From the NCBI RefSeq assembly GCF_000281975.1, contig NZ_AKKE01000028.1:1-64000 (forward strand): a stretch of DNA of 64,000 nucleotides. Reading direction: 5' to 3'. The position numbers and the translations under genes are program-made. Positions 11,916-20,357 of the stretch are shown piece by piece (within the stretch, counting starts at the first letter, position 1; each line of letters starts with the position of its first letter). The stretch comes from Novosphingobium sp. AP12. GTDB taxonomy: Bacteria; Pseudomonadota; Alphaproteobacteria; Sphingomonadales; Sphingomonadaceae. Below the pieces are notes generated by a model that made no database searches, had not been told where the DNA came from, and saw nothing but the letters and a program-made list of their open reading frames with translations.

Positions 11916-12932
11916 ATGTTAGCTGACGCTCCGGACCTGAAGCCGCCTGCCACCATGACCGCCGTCGGCTACGAATCGCCCGGCGGACCCGAGGTTCTCC
12001 GGGCCACGGTCGTCTCCGTGCCGGCGCCCGGTCCGGGTGAGGTGCTGGTCAAGGTGGCCTTTGCCGGCGTCAATCGCCCCGACGTCGTGCAGAGGCAGGG
12101 CAACTATCCGCCGCCGCCGGGCGCCTCGCCGATTCCGGGGCTCGAGATTTCGGGCACCATCGCCGCACTGGGCGAGGGCGTGGATGCCTTCGTCACCGGG
12201 GAAGCGGTCTGCGCACTGGTCTCGGGCGGGGGCTATGCCGAATACTGCATCGCCAAGGCCGCGCACTGCCTGCCGGTCCCAGACGGCCTCGCCATGGACG
12301 AAGCGGCGGCGCTTCCCGAAACGCTGTTCACCGTCTGGCACAACGTCTTCGAACGCGGCTACGCGCGGCAAGGCGAGACGCTTCTGGTCCACGGCGGCAC
12401 CAGCGGCATCGGCACCATGGCGACGATGCTGGGGCGTCATTTCGGGCTGACCGTCATCGTCACCAGCGGCTCGCCCGACAAGTGCGAGGCGGCGCTGAAG
12501 ATCGGCGCGCATCATGCGATCGACTACAAGGCGGCCGATTTCGTCGAGGAAGTGGCACGGATCACCGGCGGCAGGGGCGTCGACCTCGTGCTCGACATGG
12601 TCGCGGGAAGCTACGTCGCCCGCAATCTCAAGTGCCTCGCGCCCGAGGGTCGGCACGTCACCATCGCGGTGCAGGGCGGCGCGAAGGCGGAGATCAACAT
12701 GGCGGTGGTCATGAGCCGTCGCTACACGCTCACCGGGTCGACGCTGCGGCCGCGTTCGGACGAGTTCAAAGCGCTGCTCGCGCAGGAAATCCTCGAATGC
12801 GCCTGGCCTCTCGTGGAAGAGGGGGAGTTGCGGCCGGTCATGGACGCCCGTTTCCCACTAGCCGAGGCTGCTGCGGCGCATGTGCGGATGGAAGCGGGCG
12901 ACCATATCGGCAAGATCGTGCTGGAGGTTTAA
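11916..12932 (+). CDS. NAD(P)H quinone oxidoreductase, zinc-free MDR superfamily
   Basis: A 338-residue member of the medium-chain dehydrogenase superfamily, quinone-oxidoreductase (PIG3/TP53I3-like) branch. The N-terminal catalytic domain contains AFAGVNRPDVVQRQGNYP and the Rossmann domain contains VHGGTSGIGTMA for NADPH. Zinc ligands are lacking, as expected for the branch. It probably reduces quinones or enones in the cytoplasm; the natural substrate is unknown. ATG 11916 is taken, with ATG 11955 (MTAVGYESPGG) a good alternative. It ends 12 bp before parS-like site 3. Confidence 0.88.
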   Translation: MLADAPDLKPPATMTAVGYESPGGPEVLRATVVSVPAPGPGEVLVKVAFAGVNRPDVVQRQGNYPPPPGASPIPGLEISGTIAALGEGVDAFVTGEAVCALVSGGGYAEYCIAKAAHCLPVPDGLAMDEAAALPETLFTVWHNVFERGYARQGETLLVHGGTSGIGTMATMLGRHFGLTVIVTSGSPDKCEAALKIGAHHAIDYKAADFVEEVARITGGRGVDLVLDMVAGSYVARNLKCLAPEGRHVTIAVQGGAKAEINMAVVMSRRYTLTGSTLRPRSDEFKALLAQEILECAWPLVEEGELRPVMDARFPLAEAAAAHVRMEAGDHIGKIVLEV

Positions 12933-12944
12933 ACGTCGCCGGAG

Positions 12945-12960
12945 CGTTCCACGTGAAACG
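12945..12960. other. parS-like ParB binding site 3
   Basis: CGTTCCACGTGAAACG carries the intact 14-base core GTTCCACGTGAAAC in an intergenic position between the oxidoreductase and trcR. It is the same core as site 2. Confidence 0.8.
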
Positions 12961-13058
12961 TTCCAGACAAGCGATCGAATGACGCCGTAAATGACTCTGC
13001 CGAATAACGAGCCTTTTGCTTGCCGAATCCGCAAACATTGCCTAAATCGACCCGGTAC

Positions 13059-13090
13059 GGCCGCTCCGATGGGGCGGCCCTTATTGTTTC
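13059..13090 (+). terminator. Hairpin and T-rich run upstream of trcR
   Basis: GGCCGCTCC (13059-13067), loop GAT, GGGGCGGCC (13071-13079): a 9-bp stem with one T-G pair, then CTTATTGTTT. It looks like a rho-independent terminator. It either ends readthrough from the oxidoreductase gene or, if transcription of trcR starts upstream of it, acts as a leader attenuator. The trcR start is only 17 bp after the T run. Confidence 0.55.
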
Positions 13091-13106
13091 CGCCGGAGAT
13101 AGAGAC

Positions 13107-13814
13107 ATGAGCCAGCCCACTCCGCTGATGCCCCACGCGACCGCTTCCTGGCTGGTCGACGTCACTTCGCTGACTTTCGAGCAGATCGCAGAATTCTGCG
13201 GACTCCACATGCTCGAAGTCCAGGCGATGGCCGACGACCTGGCATCCAGCAAGTATACCGGTCGCGACCCCGTGCGTTCGGGCGAGCTGACCATGGAAGA
13301 AATCGAGAAGGGGCAGGCCAACCCCGAATACAAGCTGCGCATGCACAAGGCGCCGGTCAACGTGAGCCGTACCAAGGGCCCGCGCTACACCCCGGTGTCC
13401 AAGCGCCAGGACAAGCCGGACGGCATCGCCTGGATCCTGCGCAACCACCCCGAGGTTTCGGACGCGCAGGTCGGCAAGCTGATCGGCACCACGCGCAACA
13501 CGATCGCGGCGATTCGCGACCGTTCGCACTGGAACATCGCCAACATCACCCCGAAGGACCCGGTCACGCTGGGCCTGTGCTCGCAGCGCGAACTCGACGC
13601 CATCGTCGCCAAGGCTGCCAAGAAGGCGGGCATCGAGGAGGACGAGAACCTCACCAACGAGCGCCTGTCCGACGATCGCACCGCGCTGATCGAGGAACTG
13701 CGCGCCGAGCGTCAAGCCCAGGTCCAGGCCGCCAGCGCCGCCGCGCAGGAAGCCGAAGTCGCCGCCTGGCTGGAAGCCAAGCGCGCCGCCGAGGCCGAGG
13801 AACGCGGCCAGTAA
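13107..13814 (+). CDS. trcR: Cell cycle transcriptional regulator TrcR (DUF1013)
   Basis: A 235-residue DUF1013 protein, highly conserved in alphaproteobacteria. It has the opening SWLVDVTSLTFEQIAEFCGL (residues 14-33), then GIAWILRNHPEVSDAQVGKL with a helix-turn-helix-like segment IGTTRNTIAAIRDRSHW, and a charged C-terminal coiled region ending in Ala/Glu repeats. Current annotation practice names this family TrcR, a cell-cycle regulator; the detailed role is less well known. ATG 13107 follows GGAGATAGAGAC, a good ribosome site. It ends before a strong bidirectional terminator. Confidence 0.92.
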   Translation: MSQPTPLMPHATASWLVDVTSLTFEQIAEFCGLHMLEVQAMADDLASSKYTGRDPVRSGELTMEEIEKGQANPEYKLRMHKAPVNVSRTKGPRYTPVSKRQDKPDGIAWILRNHPEVSDAQVGKLIGTTRNTIAAIRDRSHWNIANITPKDPVTLGLCSQRELDAIVAKAAKKAGIEEDENLTNERLSDDRTALIEELRAERQAQVQAASAAAQEAEVAAWLEAKRAAEAEERGQ

Positions 13815-13832
13815 GCGCGCCTGCAAGACACG

Positions 13833-13870
13833 AAAAAGGGCCGCGGGCGAAAACCCGCGGCCCTTTTTTT
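13833..13870. terminator. Strong bidirectional terminator between trcR and bactofilin
   Basis: GGGCCGCGGG (13838-13847), loop CGAAAA, CCCGCGGCCC (13854-13863): a perfect 10-bp stem flanked by AAAAA before and TTTTTTT after. It serves trcR on the plus strand and the convergent bactofilin gene on the minus strand. Confidence 0.95.
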
Positions 13871-13884
13871 GGGCTTGAGGACAG

Positions 13885-14307
13885 TTACTCCGCCGCGGCG
13901 GGCAGGATCAGTTCCGGTTCGGCGTGGGGCAGGCGCGCGATGGCCGGAGGCATCTGGCCGCCGTTGGGGCTGAGGCGTCCTTCCAGGCGGGCCCCCTGCT
14001 CGATGGTCAGAGCGTCGTAGGCGACGTCGCCCTCGATCCGCGCGGTCTTGAGGATCACCACTTCACGCGCGGCGACCGAGCCGCGCACGAGGCCGGCGAT
14101 CCGCACCGATTCGGCGCGCACGGCGCCGGTGATCTCGCTGCCTTCGCCCTGCACGAGCGAGTTGCATGAAATGTCCCCGTCGACGCTGCCGTCGACGTGC
14201 AGGTCGGCGCTCGCCTGGATGTTGCCGGTGATGGCGGTGTCGGCGCCGAGCATCGAGAAACTGGTGGCGCCGTTGACGGTGCGGGAGCTGATGAAGGCCT
14301 TGGCCAT
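13885..14307 (-). CDS. Bactofilin family cytoskeletal protein
   Basis: A 140-residue polymer-forming protein with the bactofilin beta-helix: repeated short strands from SMLGADTAITGNIQAS through GEITGAVRAE-like and VVILKTARIEGDVAY segments, flanked by short disordered tails. Bactofilins assemble nucleotide-free filaments at the inner membrane and often place peptidoglycan enzymes. It is 24 bp downstream of an M23 peptidase gene on the same strand, matching the widespread bactofilin-M23 pairing. ATG 14307. Confidence 0.93.
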   Translation of the reverse strand: MAKAFISSRTVNGATSFSMLGADTAITGNIQASADLHVDGSVDGDISCNSLVQGEGSEITGAVRAESVRIAGLVRGSVAAREVVILKTARIEGDVAYDALTIEQGARLEGRLSPNGGQMPPAIARLPHAEPELILPAAAE

Positions 14308-14331
14308 GTCCGCGTCTCTCCTTTTTTGGCC

Positions 14332-15447
14332 CTACTTGGTCTGGGCGTTACGAGCGGCTTCGAGGAACGGGCGCGGGTTGACCGGGCGGTCGTTGACGCG
14401 CACCTCGAAATGCAGGTGGGGACCGGTCGAGCGTCCGGTGCTGCCCATGGCGGCGATCAAAGCGCCTGCCTCGACCTCCTGGCCGACATGGGCGCGGAAG
14501 CCCGAAAGGTGGCCGTAGCGGGTCATCAGGCCGTTGCCGTGCGTCACTTCGACGCAGTTGCCGTAGCCGGACTTCTGGCCGACGAAGGTGACCTTGCCCT
14601 TGGCGGCGGCGTAGATCGGCGAGCCCATCGGGCCGGGGAAATCGAGCCCGGCGTGGAATGCGGCGCCGCCGGTGAAGGGGTCGGACCGGTAGCCATAGCT
14701 GGACGAGACATAGGCGACGTGGGCCGGGCTGACCTGGGGGATCGAGGCGAGGCCGCTTTCCAGCGCGTCCATGCGGGCAAGGCTCTGGCCCATGCGGCGG
14801 AAGCGGGGGTCCACGCTGCCGTCGCTCGCGGTGACCAGCTTGATGAGCGGGCCGCCCTCTGCGGTTCGGGCCCGCGAAGCCATGGCACCCGGATTGAGGC
14901 CGAGGTGGCGGATCGCCTCGCTGGCCGCCTCAGAGCGCTGGTCGGCATAGCGGGTCAGGCGATCGACCAGAGCGAGCTGTCCGGCCTCTATGCGGGCGAG
15001 GGGGCCGGCGCCCGGCATCGCGGCGCTGATCTTCGTGGCGGCTGGAACCTCGTCGCCGGAGCCTTCGACGGTGCCGGCTTCGGGAAGGTCGCCGATGTGG
15101 GCGTCCACCACCTGCTCGATGAACTTCTGCCGGCGGACGAGATCGGAAGCCAGCGCATCGACGCCCTGCTTGTACTGCTGGACGCGCCCTTCGGCCCTGG
15201 CGACAGTGGCCTCGCGCTGCACGAGGGCGGCCTGCGTGGTCTCGGTGGAGGCCTGCGACAGCGCCAGTGCGCCGACCGAGGCGCACCAGGCGCCGAGCAG
15301 GCCGACCGCGACACCGGCGGCGATCTTCTGGCTCCGCGCCGAAACGCGGATGAAACGGACCTGCCCCTGCGATCGCATGATGAACTCGCGATCAGGGAAG
15401 GCAGTCCTGAGGCGCTGTAAAAGCGCCCCGGCTGATGTGGATAGCAA
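14332..15447 (-). CDS. Membrane-anchored M23 peptidase, bactofilin partner
   Basis: A 371-residue protein with a short cytoplasmic N-terminus (around FPDREFIMRSQGQVRFIRVS), one transmembrane helix (~45-65), a periplasmic coiled-coil-like stretch, and a complete M23 domain with HAGLD and HLHFEV. It probably cuts peptidoglycan cross-links where the bactofilin filament recruits it. The start is an inferred TTG at 15447: the conserved PDREF segment lies upstream of the first ATG (15378), so the ATG would truncate a conserved part. Confidence 0.88.
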   Translation of the reverse strand: MLSTSAGALLQRLRTAFPDREFIMRSQGQVRFIRVSARSQKIAAGVAVGLLGAWCASVGALALSQASTETTQAALVQREATVARAEGRVQQYKQGVDALASDLVRRQKFIEQVVDAHIGDLPEAGTVEGSGDEVPAATKISAAMPGAGPLARIEAGQLALVDRLTRYADQRSEAASEAIRHLGLNPGAMASRARTAEGGPLIKLVTASDGSVDPRFRRMGQSLARMDALESGLASIPQVSPAHVAYVSSSYGYRSDPFTGGAAFHAGLDFPGPMGSPIYAAAKGKVTFVGQKSGYGNCVEVTHGNGLMTRYGHLSGFRAHVGQEVEAGALIAAMGSTGRSTGPHLHFEVRVNDRPVNPRPFLEAARNAQTK

Positions 15448-15802
15448 AACGACCCCGCTGGAAATTCTATGTCTCAGTCCCGGATCGGCGAGCTAGCAGG
15501 GGGCGGTTGGCATGGCGAATCGACTCGGCTCGAAGCATTGTCGAATCGAGCCGAGTCGGACGAGTCCTGCGGTGAGCCGAGGGATACAACACCGATTGTC
15601 ATTTTGCTGCCCGGGAATCGCATCGCCTGGTTGATGAAATACATGCGCGGGACGGCTTTTCTTATGGGCGAAGCCGCACTGGATGCCGACGATGTGAAGG
15701 AGCCTGCGCGAAGGTAGCAGCGCTGGGCGATGTAGGAAAATGCCCGTCGCCGCGCCCTTCGCGATCGGTGACAACCGGGCGCGGCAGTGCTAGCCGGAGG
15801 GC
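15448..15802. other. 355-bp gap without a convincing gene
   Basis: This gap separates two divergent genes and must hold their promoters. It contains a 13-bp perfect inverted repeat, CGACTCGGCTCGA at 15521-15533 and its complement at 15546-15558, which could be an operator or hairpin. An 82-codon open frame (15469-15717, +) has a GGAAA stretch before its ATG but no recognisable family. The proA ribosome site CCGGAGGG precedes ATG 15803. Confidence 0.5.
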
Positions 15803-17092
15803 ATGAACCTCGAGACCACCCTGACCGCCGATCCCAACGTGCTTTCGCCCGAAGCGCTGGTCGAGCAGCTCGCGCGTGACGGCCGCGCCGCCCAGCGCGT
15901 GCTTGCCTGGCTGGGCGACGGGCAGAAGGCCGATGCCTTGCGCGCCGCCGCTGCCGCGCTGCGCGAGGCGCAAGCCGACATCCTCGCCGCCAACGCGCAG
16001 GACATCGCGGCGGGCGAGGCGAAGGGCCTGACGGCCGCGCTGCTCGACCGGCTGCGGCTCGACGAGGGGCGCCTCGCCGGTATCGCCGACGCCCTCGAGC
16101 AGGTCGCGGCGCTGCCCGATCCGGTGGGCGAGGTGATCTCCGCCAGCGAGCGGCCCAACGGCCTCAAGCTGTCTCGCGTCCGCGTGCCGATCGGCCTCAT
16201 CGGCATCATCTACGAAAGCCGCCCCAACGTCACCGCCGACGCCGCCGCGCTGTGCCTGCGCTCGGGCAATGCCGTGCTGCTGCGCGGCGGAACCGAGGCG
16301 CTCCATTCCAACCGCGCGATCCGCGCCGCCCTGGCCGCCGGGCTCGAGAGCGTGGGTATCCCCGCCGCCGCGATTCAGCTGGTGCCGACGCAGGACCGCG
16401 CCGTCGTCGGCGCGATGCTGACCGCCGCCGGGCTGATCGACATGATCGTCCCGCGCGGGGGCAAGAGCCTCGTCGCCCGGGTCCAGGCCGATGCGCGCGT
16501 TCCCGTGCTCGCCCACCTCGACGGCATCTGCCACACCTACATCCACGCCGCCGCCGAGCCGGAGATGGCGCGCAAGCTCGCGCTCAACGCCAAGATGCGG
16601 CGCACCGGCATCTGCGGGGCGATGGAGACGCTGCTGCTCGACGCGCTGTTCCCCGAGAGCGAGGCGGTGGTCGCGGGCCTGCTCGATGCGGGCTGCGAAC
16701 TGCGCGGCGATGCCCGCGCCCAGGCGCTCGACCCGCGTATCGTACCCGCCGCTGACGAAGACTGGGACACCGAATACCTCGACGCCGTGCTTGCGGTCGC
16801 CGTGGTGGACGGGATCGAGCCCGCCATCGCCCACATCGCCGCGCACTCCTCGCACCACACCGACGCCATCGTCACCGACGACGCGGAGGCCGCCGAGCGC
16901 TTCCTCGACGAGGTCGACAGCGCCATCGTCATGGTCAATGCCTCGAGCCAGTTCGCGGATGGCGGCGAGTTCGGCCTCGGCGCCGAGATCGGGATCGCCA
17001 CCGGCCGCCTACACGCCCGCGGCCCCGTCGCGCTCGAGGGGCTGACCACCTACAAGTGGCAGGTGCGCGGCACGGGGCAGGCGCGTCCCTGA
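15803..17092 (+). CDS. proA: Glutamate-5-semialdehyde dehydrogenase (gamma-glutamyl phosphate reductase)
   Basis: NADPH-dependent reduction of gamma-glutamyl phosphate, the second step of proline synthesis. It has 429 residues and an aldehyde-dehydrogenase-like fold. The region VPIGLIGIIYESRPNVTADAA begins the cofactor domain and the catalytic cysteine sits in RRTGICGAMETLL. The start ATG 15803 has a clear GGAGG site. proB is not adjacent. A palindromic repeat begins 12 bp after the stop and separates proA from nadD. Confidence 0.97.
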   Translation: MNLETTLTADPNVLSPEALVEQLARDGRAAQRVLAWLGDGQKADALRAAAAALREAQADILAANAQDIAAGEAKGLTAALLDRLRLDEGRLAGIADALEQVAALPDPVGEVISASERPNGLKLSRVRVPIGLIGIIYESRPNVTADAAALCLRSGNAVLLRGGTEALHSNRAIRAALAAGLESVGIPAAAIQLVPTQDRAVVGAMLTAAGLIDMIVPRGGKSLVARVQADARVPVLAHLDGICHTYIHAAAEPEMARKLALNAKMRRTGICGAMETLLLDALFPESEAVVAGLLDAGCELRGDARAQALDPRIVPAADEDWDTEYLDAVLAVAVVDGIEPAIAHIAAHSSHHTDAIVTDDAEAAERFLDEVDSAIVMVNASSQFADGGEFGLGAEIGIATGRLHARGPVALEGLTTYKWQVRGTGQARP

Positions 17093-17104
17093 TTCTCCGG
17101 ATGG

Positions 17105-17333
17105 TTCACGCGGAGGCGCCGAGGCGCGGAGTAGGAGAAGGGGTGTTCGCGCAAAGGCGCAAAGGCGCGAAGGTGTCGTGCTTGCGGCGAAGCCGCCTTC
17201 CATCTCGGCGTTGCGGATGGCGCAGCACCTGCTCCTGCAAAAAAGCCTGCGGCGCGAAGCGACCTCTTCGCGCCTTTGCGCCTTTGCGCGAACCCGAATC
17301 CCTTTCTCCTCCGCGCCTTGGCGCCTCCGCGTG
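17105..17333. repeat. Nested palindromic repeat, copy 2
   Basis: About 229 bp between proA and nadD. Outer arms ~17105-17139 and ~17301-17333 and middle arms ~17146-17175 and ~17262-17292 are inverted repeats. The core contains GCGGCGAAGCCGC and ends with GCCTGCGGCG, as in copies 1 and 3. The right outer arm ends in CCGCGTGAC, and its GTG at 17331 is the best start codon for nadD. Confidence 0.9.
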
Positions 17334-17999
17334 ACAAAAACCTTCCCCTCCCGCCCCGGCCCGTTCACCGGCCTGCTCGGCGGCAGCTTCAATCCGGCCC
17401 ATGGCGGACACCGGCGAATCACCCTGTTCGCGATCGACGCGCTCGGCCTCGACGAGGCGTGGTGGCTGGTTTCGCCGGGCAATCCGCTGAAGCCCGCCAA
17501 GGGCATGGCGCCGCTCGGCGCGCGGCTCGAATCGGCGCGGCGTCAGGCCCGGCGTTCGCGGATCCGTCCCACCGCGATCGAGCGCGAACTGGGTACGCGC
17601 TTCACCGTGGATACCCTGAAGGCGCTGCTGCGGCGCTACCCGAAACGGCGCTTCGTGTGGCTCATGGGGGCCGACAATCTCGCCCAGTTGCACCGCTGGA
17701 AAGACTGGCGGACCATCGCCCGACTCATGCCGATTGCGGTAATCGCCCGTCCGGGGTATGATGGCGCTGCCCTCGCGAGCCCCGCGATGGCCTGGCTAGG
17801 GCGCTACCGGAAGCCCATGACCAGCCTTCGCGACCCGGAAAGGTGGAGCGCACCCGCGCTAGTGACATTGCGATTCGACCCCGATACGCGGTCGGCAACG
17901 GCGATACGCCAGGCCGATCCGGACTGGGCACGAAGGTCTGGAACCGGACTTTCGCGGGATGCAGTCACGCACCGCACCATTCCGGGTATGGCAGAGTGA
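17331..17999 (+). CDS. nadD: Nicotinate-nucleotide adenylyltransferase
   Basis: Adenylates nicotinate mononucleotide in NAD synthesis. It has 222 residues with the nucleotidyltransferase loop GLLGGSFNPAHGGH, the WLMGADNLAQLHRWKDW motif and the terminal RSATAIRQ, equivalent to the ISSTxIR motif. The GTG at 17331 is chosen; the 51 in-frame codons before it are translated repeat sequence. No Shine-Dalgarno precedes it, because the upstream bases are the repeat arm, so the repeat may affect expression. Followed by rsfS after 114 bp, the common nadD-rsfS-rlmH order. Confidence 0.93.
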   Translation: MTKTFPSRPGPFTGLLGGSFNPAHGGHRRITLFAIDALGLDEAWWLVSPGNPLKPAKGMAPLGARLESARRQARRSRIRPTAIERELGTRFTVDTLKALLRRYPKRRFVWLMGADNLAQLHRWKDWRTIARLMPIAVIARPGYDGAALASPAMAWLGRYRKPMTSLRDPERWSAPALVTLRFDPDTRSATAIRQADPDWARRSGTGLSRDAVTHRTIPGMAE

Positions 18000-18113
18000 G
18001 TGGCTTCGTGCCCCTTCTCCTGCACTACCGGCAACCAAAGAAAACGATCGATCGTGGCACGGCGGTTTCCGCCGGGTTCGGTCGATCCCTGAAAGGAGCA
18101 GACACCAACTAAA

Positions 18114-18512
18114 ATGCCACAGGCACAGATACAGCCGGCCTCCACCGGCGCCACCCCCCCGCCTACGATCCAGAGCGACGATCCGCTGCTGGCCCTCGTC
18201 CTCGGTTCGCTGGACGATGACCAGGTGCAGGACCTCGTCACCATCGATCTCGAAGGCAAATCCAGCATCGCCGACTTCATGGTGATCGGCTCGGGCCGTT
18301 CGACCCGCCAGGTCGCGGCCATGGCGCAGAAGCTCGGCGAGCGCCTCAAGCAGGGCGGCCACGGCAGCCCCCGCATCGAGGGTCTTCCGGCAGCCGACTG
18401 GGTTCTGGTCGACGCGGGCAGCGTGGTCATTCACCTGTTCCGACCCGAAGTGCGCAGCTTCTACAACCTGGAAAGGATGTGGGGCTTCGACGGACCGTCC
18501 GGGGCGGCCTGA
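18114..18512 (+). CDS. rsfS: Ribosome silencing factor RsfS
   Basis: Binds ribosomal protein L14 and blocks subunit joining in starved cells. It has 132 residues with the family core FMVIGSGRSTRQVAAMAQKL and WVLVDAGSVVIHLFRPEVR and the final YNLERMW. The N-terminal ~22 residues are a Pro/Gln-rich extension. A strong ribosome site GAAAGGAG lies at 18091-18098 before ATG 18114. Confidence 0.97.
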   Translation: MPQAQIQPASTGATPPPTIQSDDPLLALVLGSLDDDQVQDLVTIDLEGKSSIADFMVIGSGRSTRQVAAMAQKLGERLKQGGHGSPRIEGLPAADWVLVDAGSVVIHLFRPEVRSFYNLERMWGFDGPSGAA

Positions 18513-18613
18513 CGGCCTTCGCCGCGGCGAGAGGATGAGCCCCGGTCGCCACGAGTGACCGGGCCCCTTGCGAAAGGACAAGCGCCGGGACCCGATCCCG
18601 GTGGCGCCCGACA

Positions 18614-19039
18614 ATGCTGCTTCACATCATCGCCCGCGGCAAGATCGCCCGCTCGCCCGAGGCCGACCTGCTCGACCGCTATGCGAAGCGCATCGCCTGG
18701 CCCTTCCGCCACAGCGAACTTCCCGACGTGGGCGGCAAGGTCCCGCCCCCCAGCCAGACCCCCAGCCGCGACGTCCTCCTCGACGAGCGCGGCAAGACCA
18801 TGAGTTCCGAGGAATTCGCCGCATTGCTCGGCCGCTGGCGGGACGAGGGCGTGCGCGAATGCCGCTTCCTCATCGGCGCCGCCGACGGCCACGGCGACGA
18901 GGCGCGTACCCGCGCCGACCATCTGCTGTGCTTCGGCCGGATGACCTGGCCCCACCTGATGGCCCGCGCCATGCTCGCCGAACAGTTGTGGCGGGCGACC
19001 GCGATCCTCGCCGGACATCCCTACCACCGCTCGGGGTGA
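18614..19039 (+). CDS. rlmH: 23S rRNA (pseudouridine(1915)-N3)-methyltransferase
   Basis: SPOUT-class methyltransferase that modifies helix 69 of 23S rRNA in 70S ribosomes. It has 141 residues; the SAM-binding knot is in RFLIGAADGHGDEA and the C-terminal stretch LCFGRMTWPHLMARAMLAEQ ends with the signature GHPYHRSG. It belongs to the nadD-rsfS-rlmH-envC-ctpA block conserved in alphaproteobacteria. Confidence 0.97.
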   Translation: MLLHIIARGKIARSPEADLLDRYAKRIAWPFRHSELPDVGGKVPPPSQTPSRDVLLDERGKTMSSEEFAALLGRWRDEGVRECRFLIGAADGHGDEARTRADHLLCFGRMTWPHLMARAMLAEQLWRATAILAGHPYHRSG

Positions 19040-19117
19040 GCGCCGCAGGCAGCACGCGTCCCCTGGCCGCCGCACTTCCCTCTTCCCGGCCCCCGCGCGC
19101 TCGCCTAGTAACCCCGC

Positions 19118-20353
19118 GTGAAGCCTGTCTCCCGTTCCCTGCTGGTCGTTGCCGCATTTGGCGGAGCCGCGCTTGCCACGCAGGCGATGACGCAGGGCGG
19201 CGCCTTGGCGGTGCTCGACCCGGCCGTCGACGCGCGGCGGGCACAGGCCGACATGCGCGCCGCGCAGGCCGAGGGTGTGGCGGCGCGAAAGCGGGCCGAG
19301 ACGCTCGAGCAGCGCGCGCGGGCCGTCACCCGTCAGGCCGAAAGCACCGCGCGCGAGGCTGCTGCCGTCGCCGCGCGCATCCAGGAAACCGAGGCCGCCA
19401 TCGCCGCGCAGCAGGCGCAGATGCGGCTGATCGCCTCGCAGCGTGCCAGCTTGCGCGCCCAGCTGGCCGAGCGGCAGGGGCCGCTCGCGCGGCTGACCGG
19501 CTCTCTCCAGCGGCTCTCGCGCCGGCCGCCGCTGCTGGCCCTGCTGCGGCCGGGCTCGGTTCGCGACGCGGTCTACCTGCGCGCGATGCTCGACACGATG
19601 CTGCCCGAGGTCGAGAAGCGCACTGCCGGTCTTCGCGCCGCGATCGAGCGGGGCCGCGCACTCGAAGGACAGGCCCGCGCGGCCGCCGCCGGGCTGGCGA
19701 GCGCGCAGGCGCAGATGCAGGCACGGCGGCGGCAGCTGGCGATGCTCGAATCGCGCCAGCGCCTCGCCGGGCGCGAGGCCGACGGCATCGCCGCGCGCGA
19801 AGGCGACCGGGCCCTGGCGCTCGCGGAAAAGGCGCGCGACCTTGGCGACCTGGTCGAGGAAGTCGGCCGCCAGGGCCAGCTGCGCGCGCAGCTCGCCGCG
19901 CTGCCGGGGCCGATCATGCGCCCGGCCCGGCCCGAGGATGCGCGCGTCGCCGATGCCTCGCAGTTCGTGCCGCCGCCCGAGGGGCTGTCCACCTACCTGC
20001 TGCCGGTGACGGGGCGGCTGGTGACCGGCTTCGGCGAGGATGCGCCGGGCCAGGCGCGCTCGGCCGGGCTGGTGCTGGGCCCGCGCGCGCTGGCCCAGGC
20101 GGTGGCACCGGCGCCGGGACGGGTAGCTTTCGCCGGGCCCTATCGCGGCTACCAGAACATCGTCATCGTCGAGCATCAGGGCGGCTGGACCTCGCTCGTC
20201 ACCGGCCTCGCGCGGCTGGACGTGGCGGTGGGGGAGACGGTGGTGGCCGGCTCGCCGATCGGCACTGCCGGGCCGGGAGCGCCGCGCGTGATGGTCGAGC
20301 TGTGGCGCGGCGGGGTGGCGGTCAACCCGCTGGCGTACATCCGTTCGTTGTAG
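19118..20353 (+). CDS. EnvC-like murein hydrolase activator with degenerate M23 domain
   Basis: A 411-residue secreted protein: N-terminal signal segment, a long Ala/Arg/Glu-rich coiled coil (~30-280), and a C-terminal LytM/M23-like fold (~290-411). The zinc ligands are missing: the HxxxD position reads SAGLVLGP and the HxH position reads RVMVELW. This loss is the rule in EnvC, which activates amidases rather than cutting peptidoglycan itself. The start is GTG 19118. It is followed by a palindromic repeat and then ctpA; envC-ctpA linkage is common in proteobacteria. Confidence 0.88.
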   Translation: MKPVSRSLLVVAAFGGAALATQAMTQGGALAVLDPAVDARRAQADMRAAQAEGVAARKRAETLEQRARAVTRQAESTAREAAAVAARIQETEAAIAAQQAQMRLIASQRASLRAQLAERQGPLARLTGSLQRLSRRPPLLALLRPGSVRDAVYLRAMLDTMLPEVEKRTAGLRAAIERGRALEGQARAAAAGLASAQAQMQARRRQLAMLESRQRLAGREADGIAAREGDRALALAEKARDLGDLVEEVGRQGQLRAQLAALPGPIMRPARPEDARVADASQFVPPPEGLSTYLLPVTGRLVTGFGEDAPGQARSAGLVLGPRALAQAVAPAPGRVAFAGPYRGYQNIVIVEHQGGWTSLVTGLARLDVAVGETVVAGSPIGTAGPGAPRVMVELWRGGVAVNPLAYIRSL

Positions 20354-20357
20354 ATCG

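Noticed and set aside
15469..15717. 82-codon open frame upstream of proA
   Set aside because: There is a possible ribosome site but no family, and it runs through the inverted repeat; not enough to call a gene.
17178..17330. 51-codon N-terminal extension of nadD
   Set aside because: The extension is translated palindromic repeat sequence and is absent from the NadD family.
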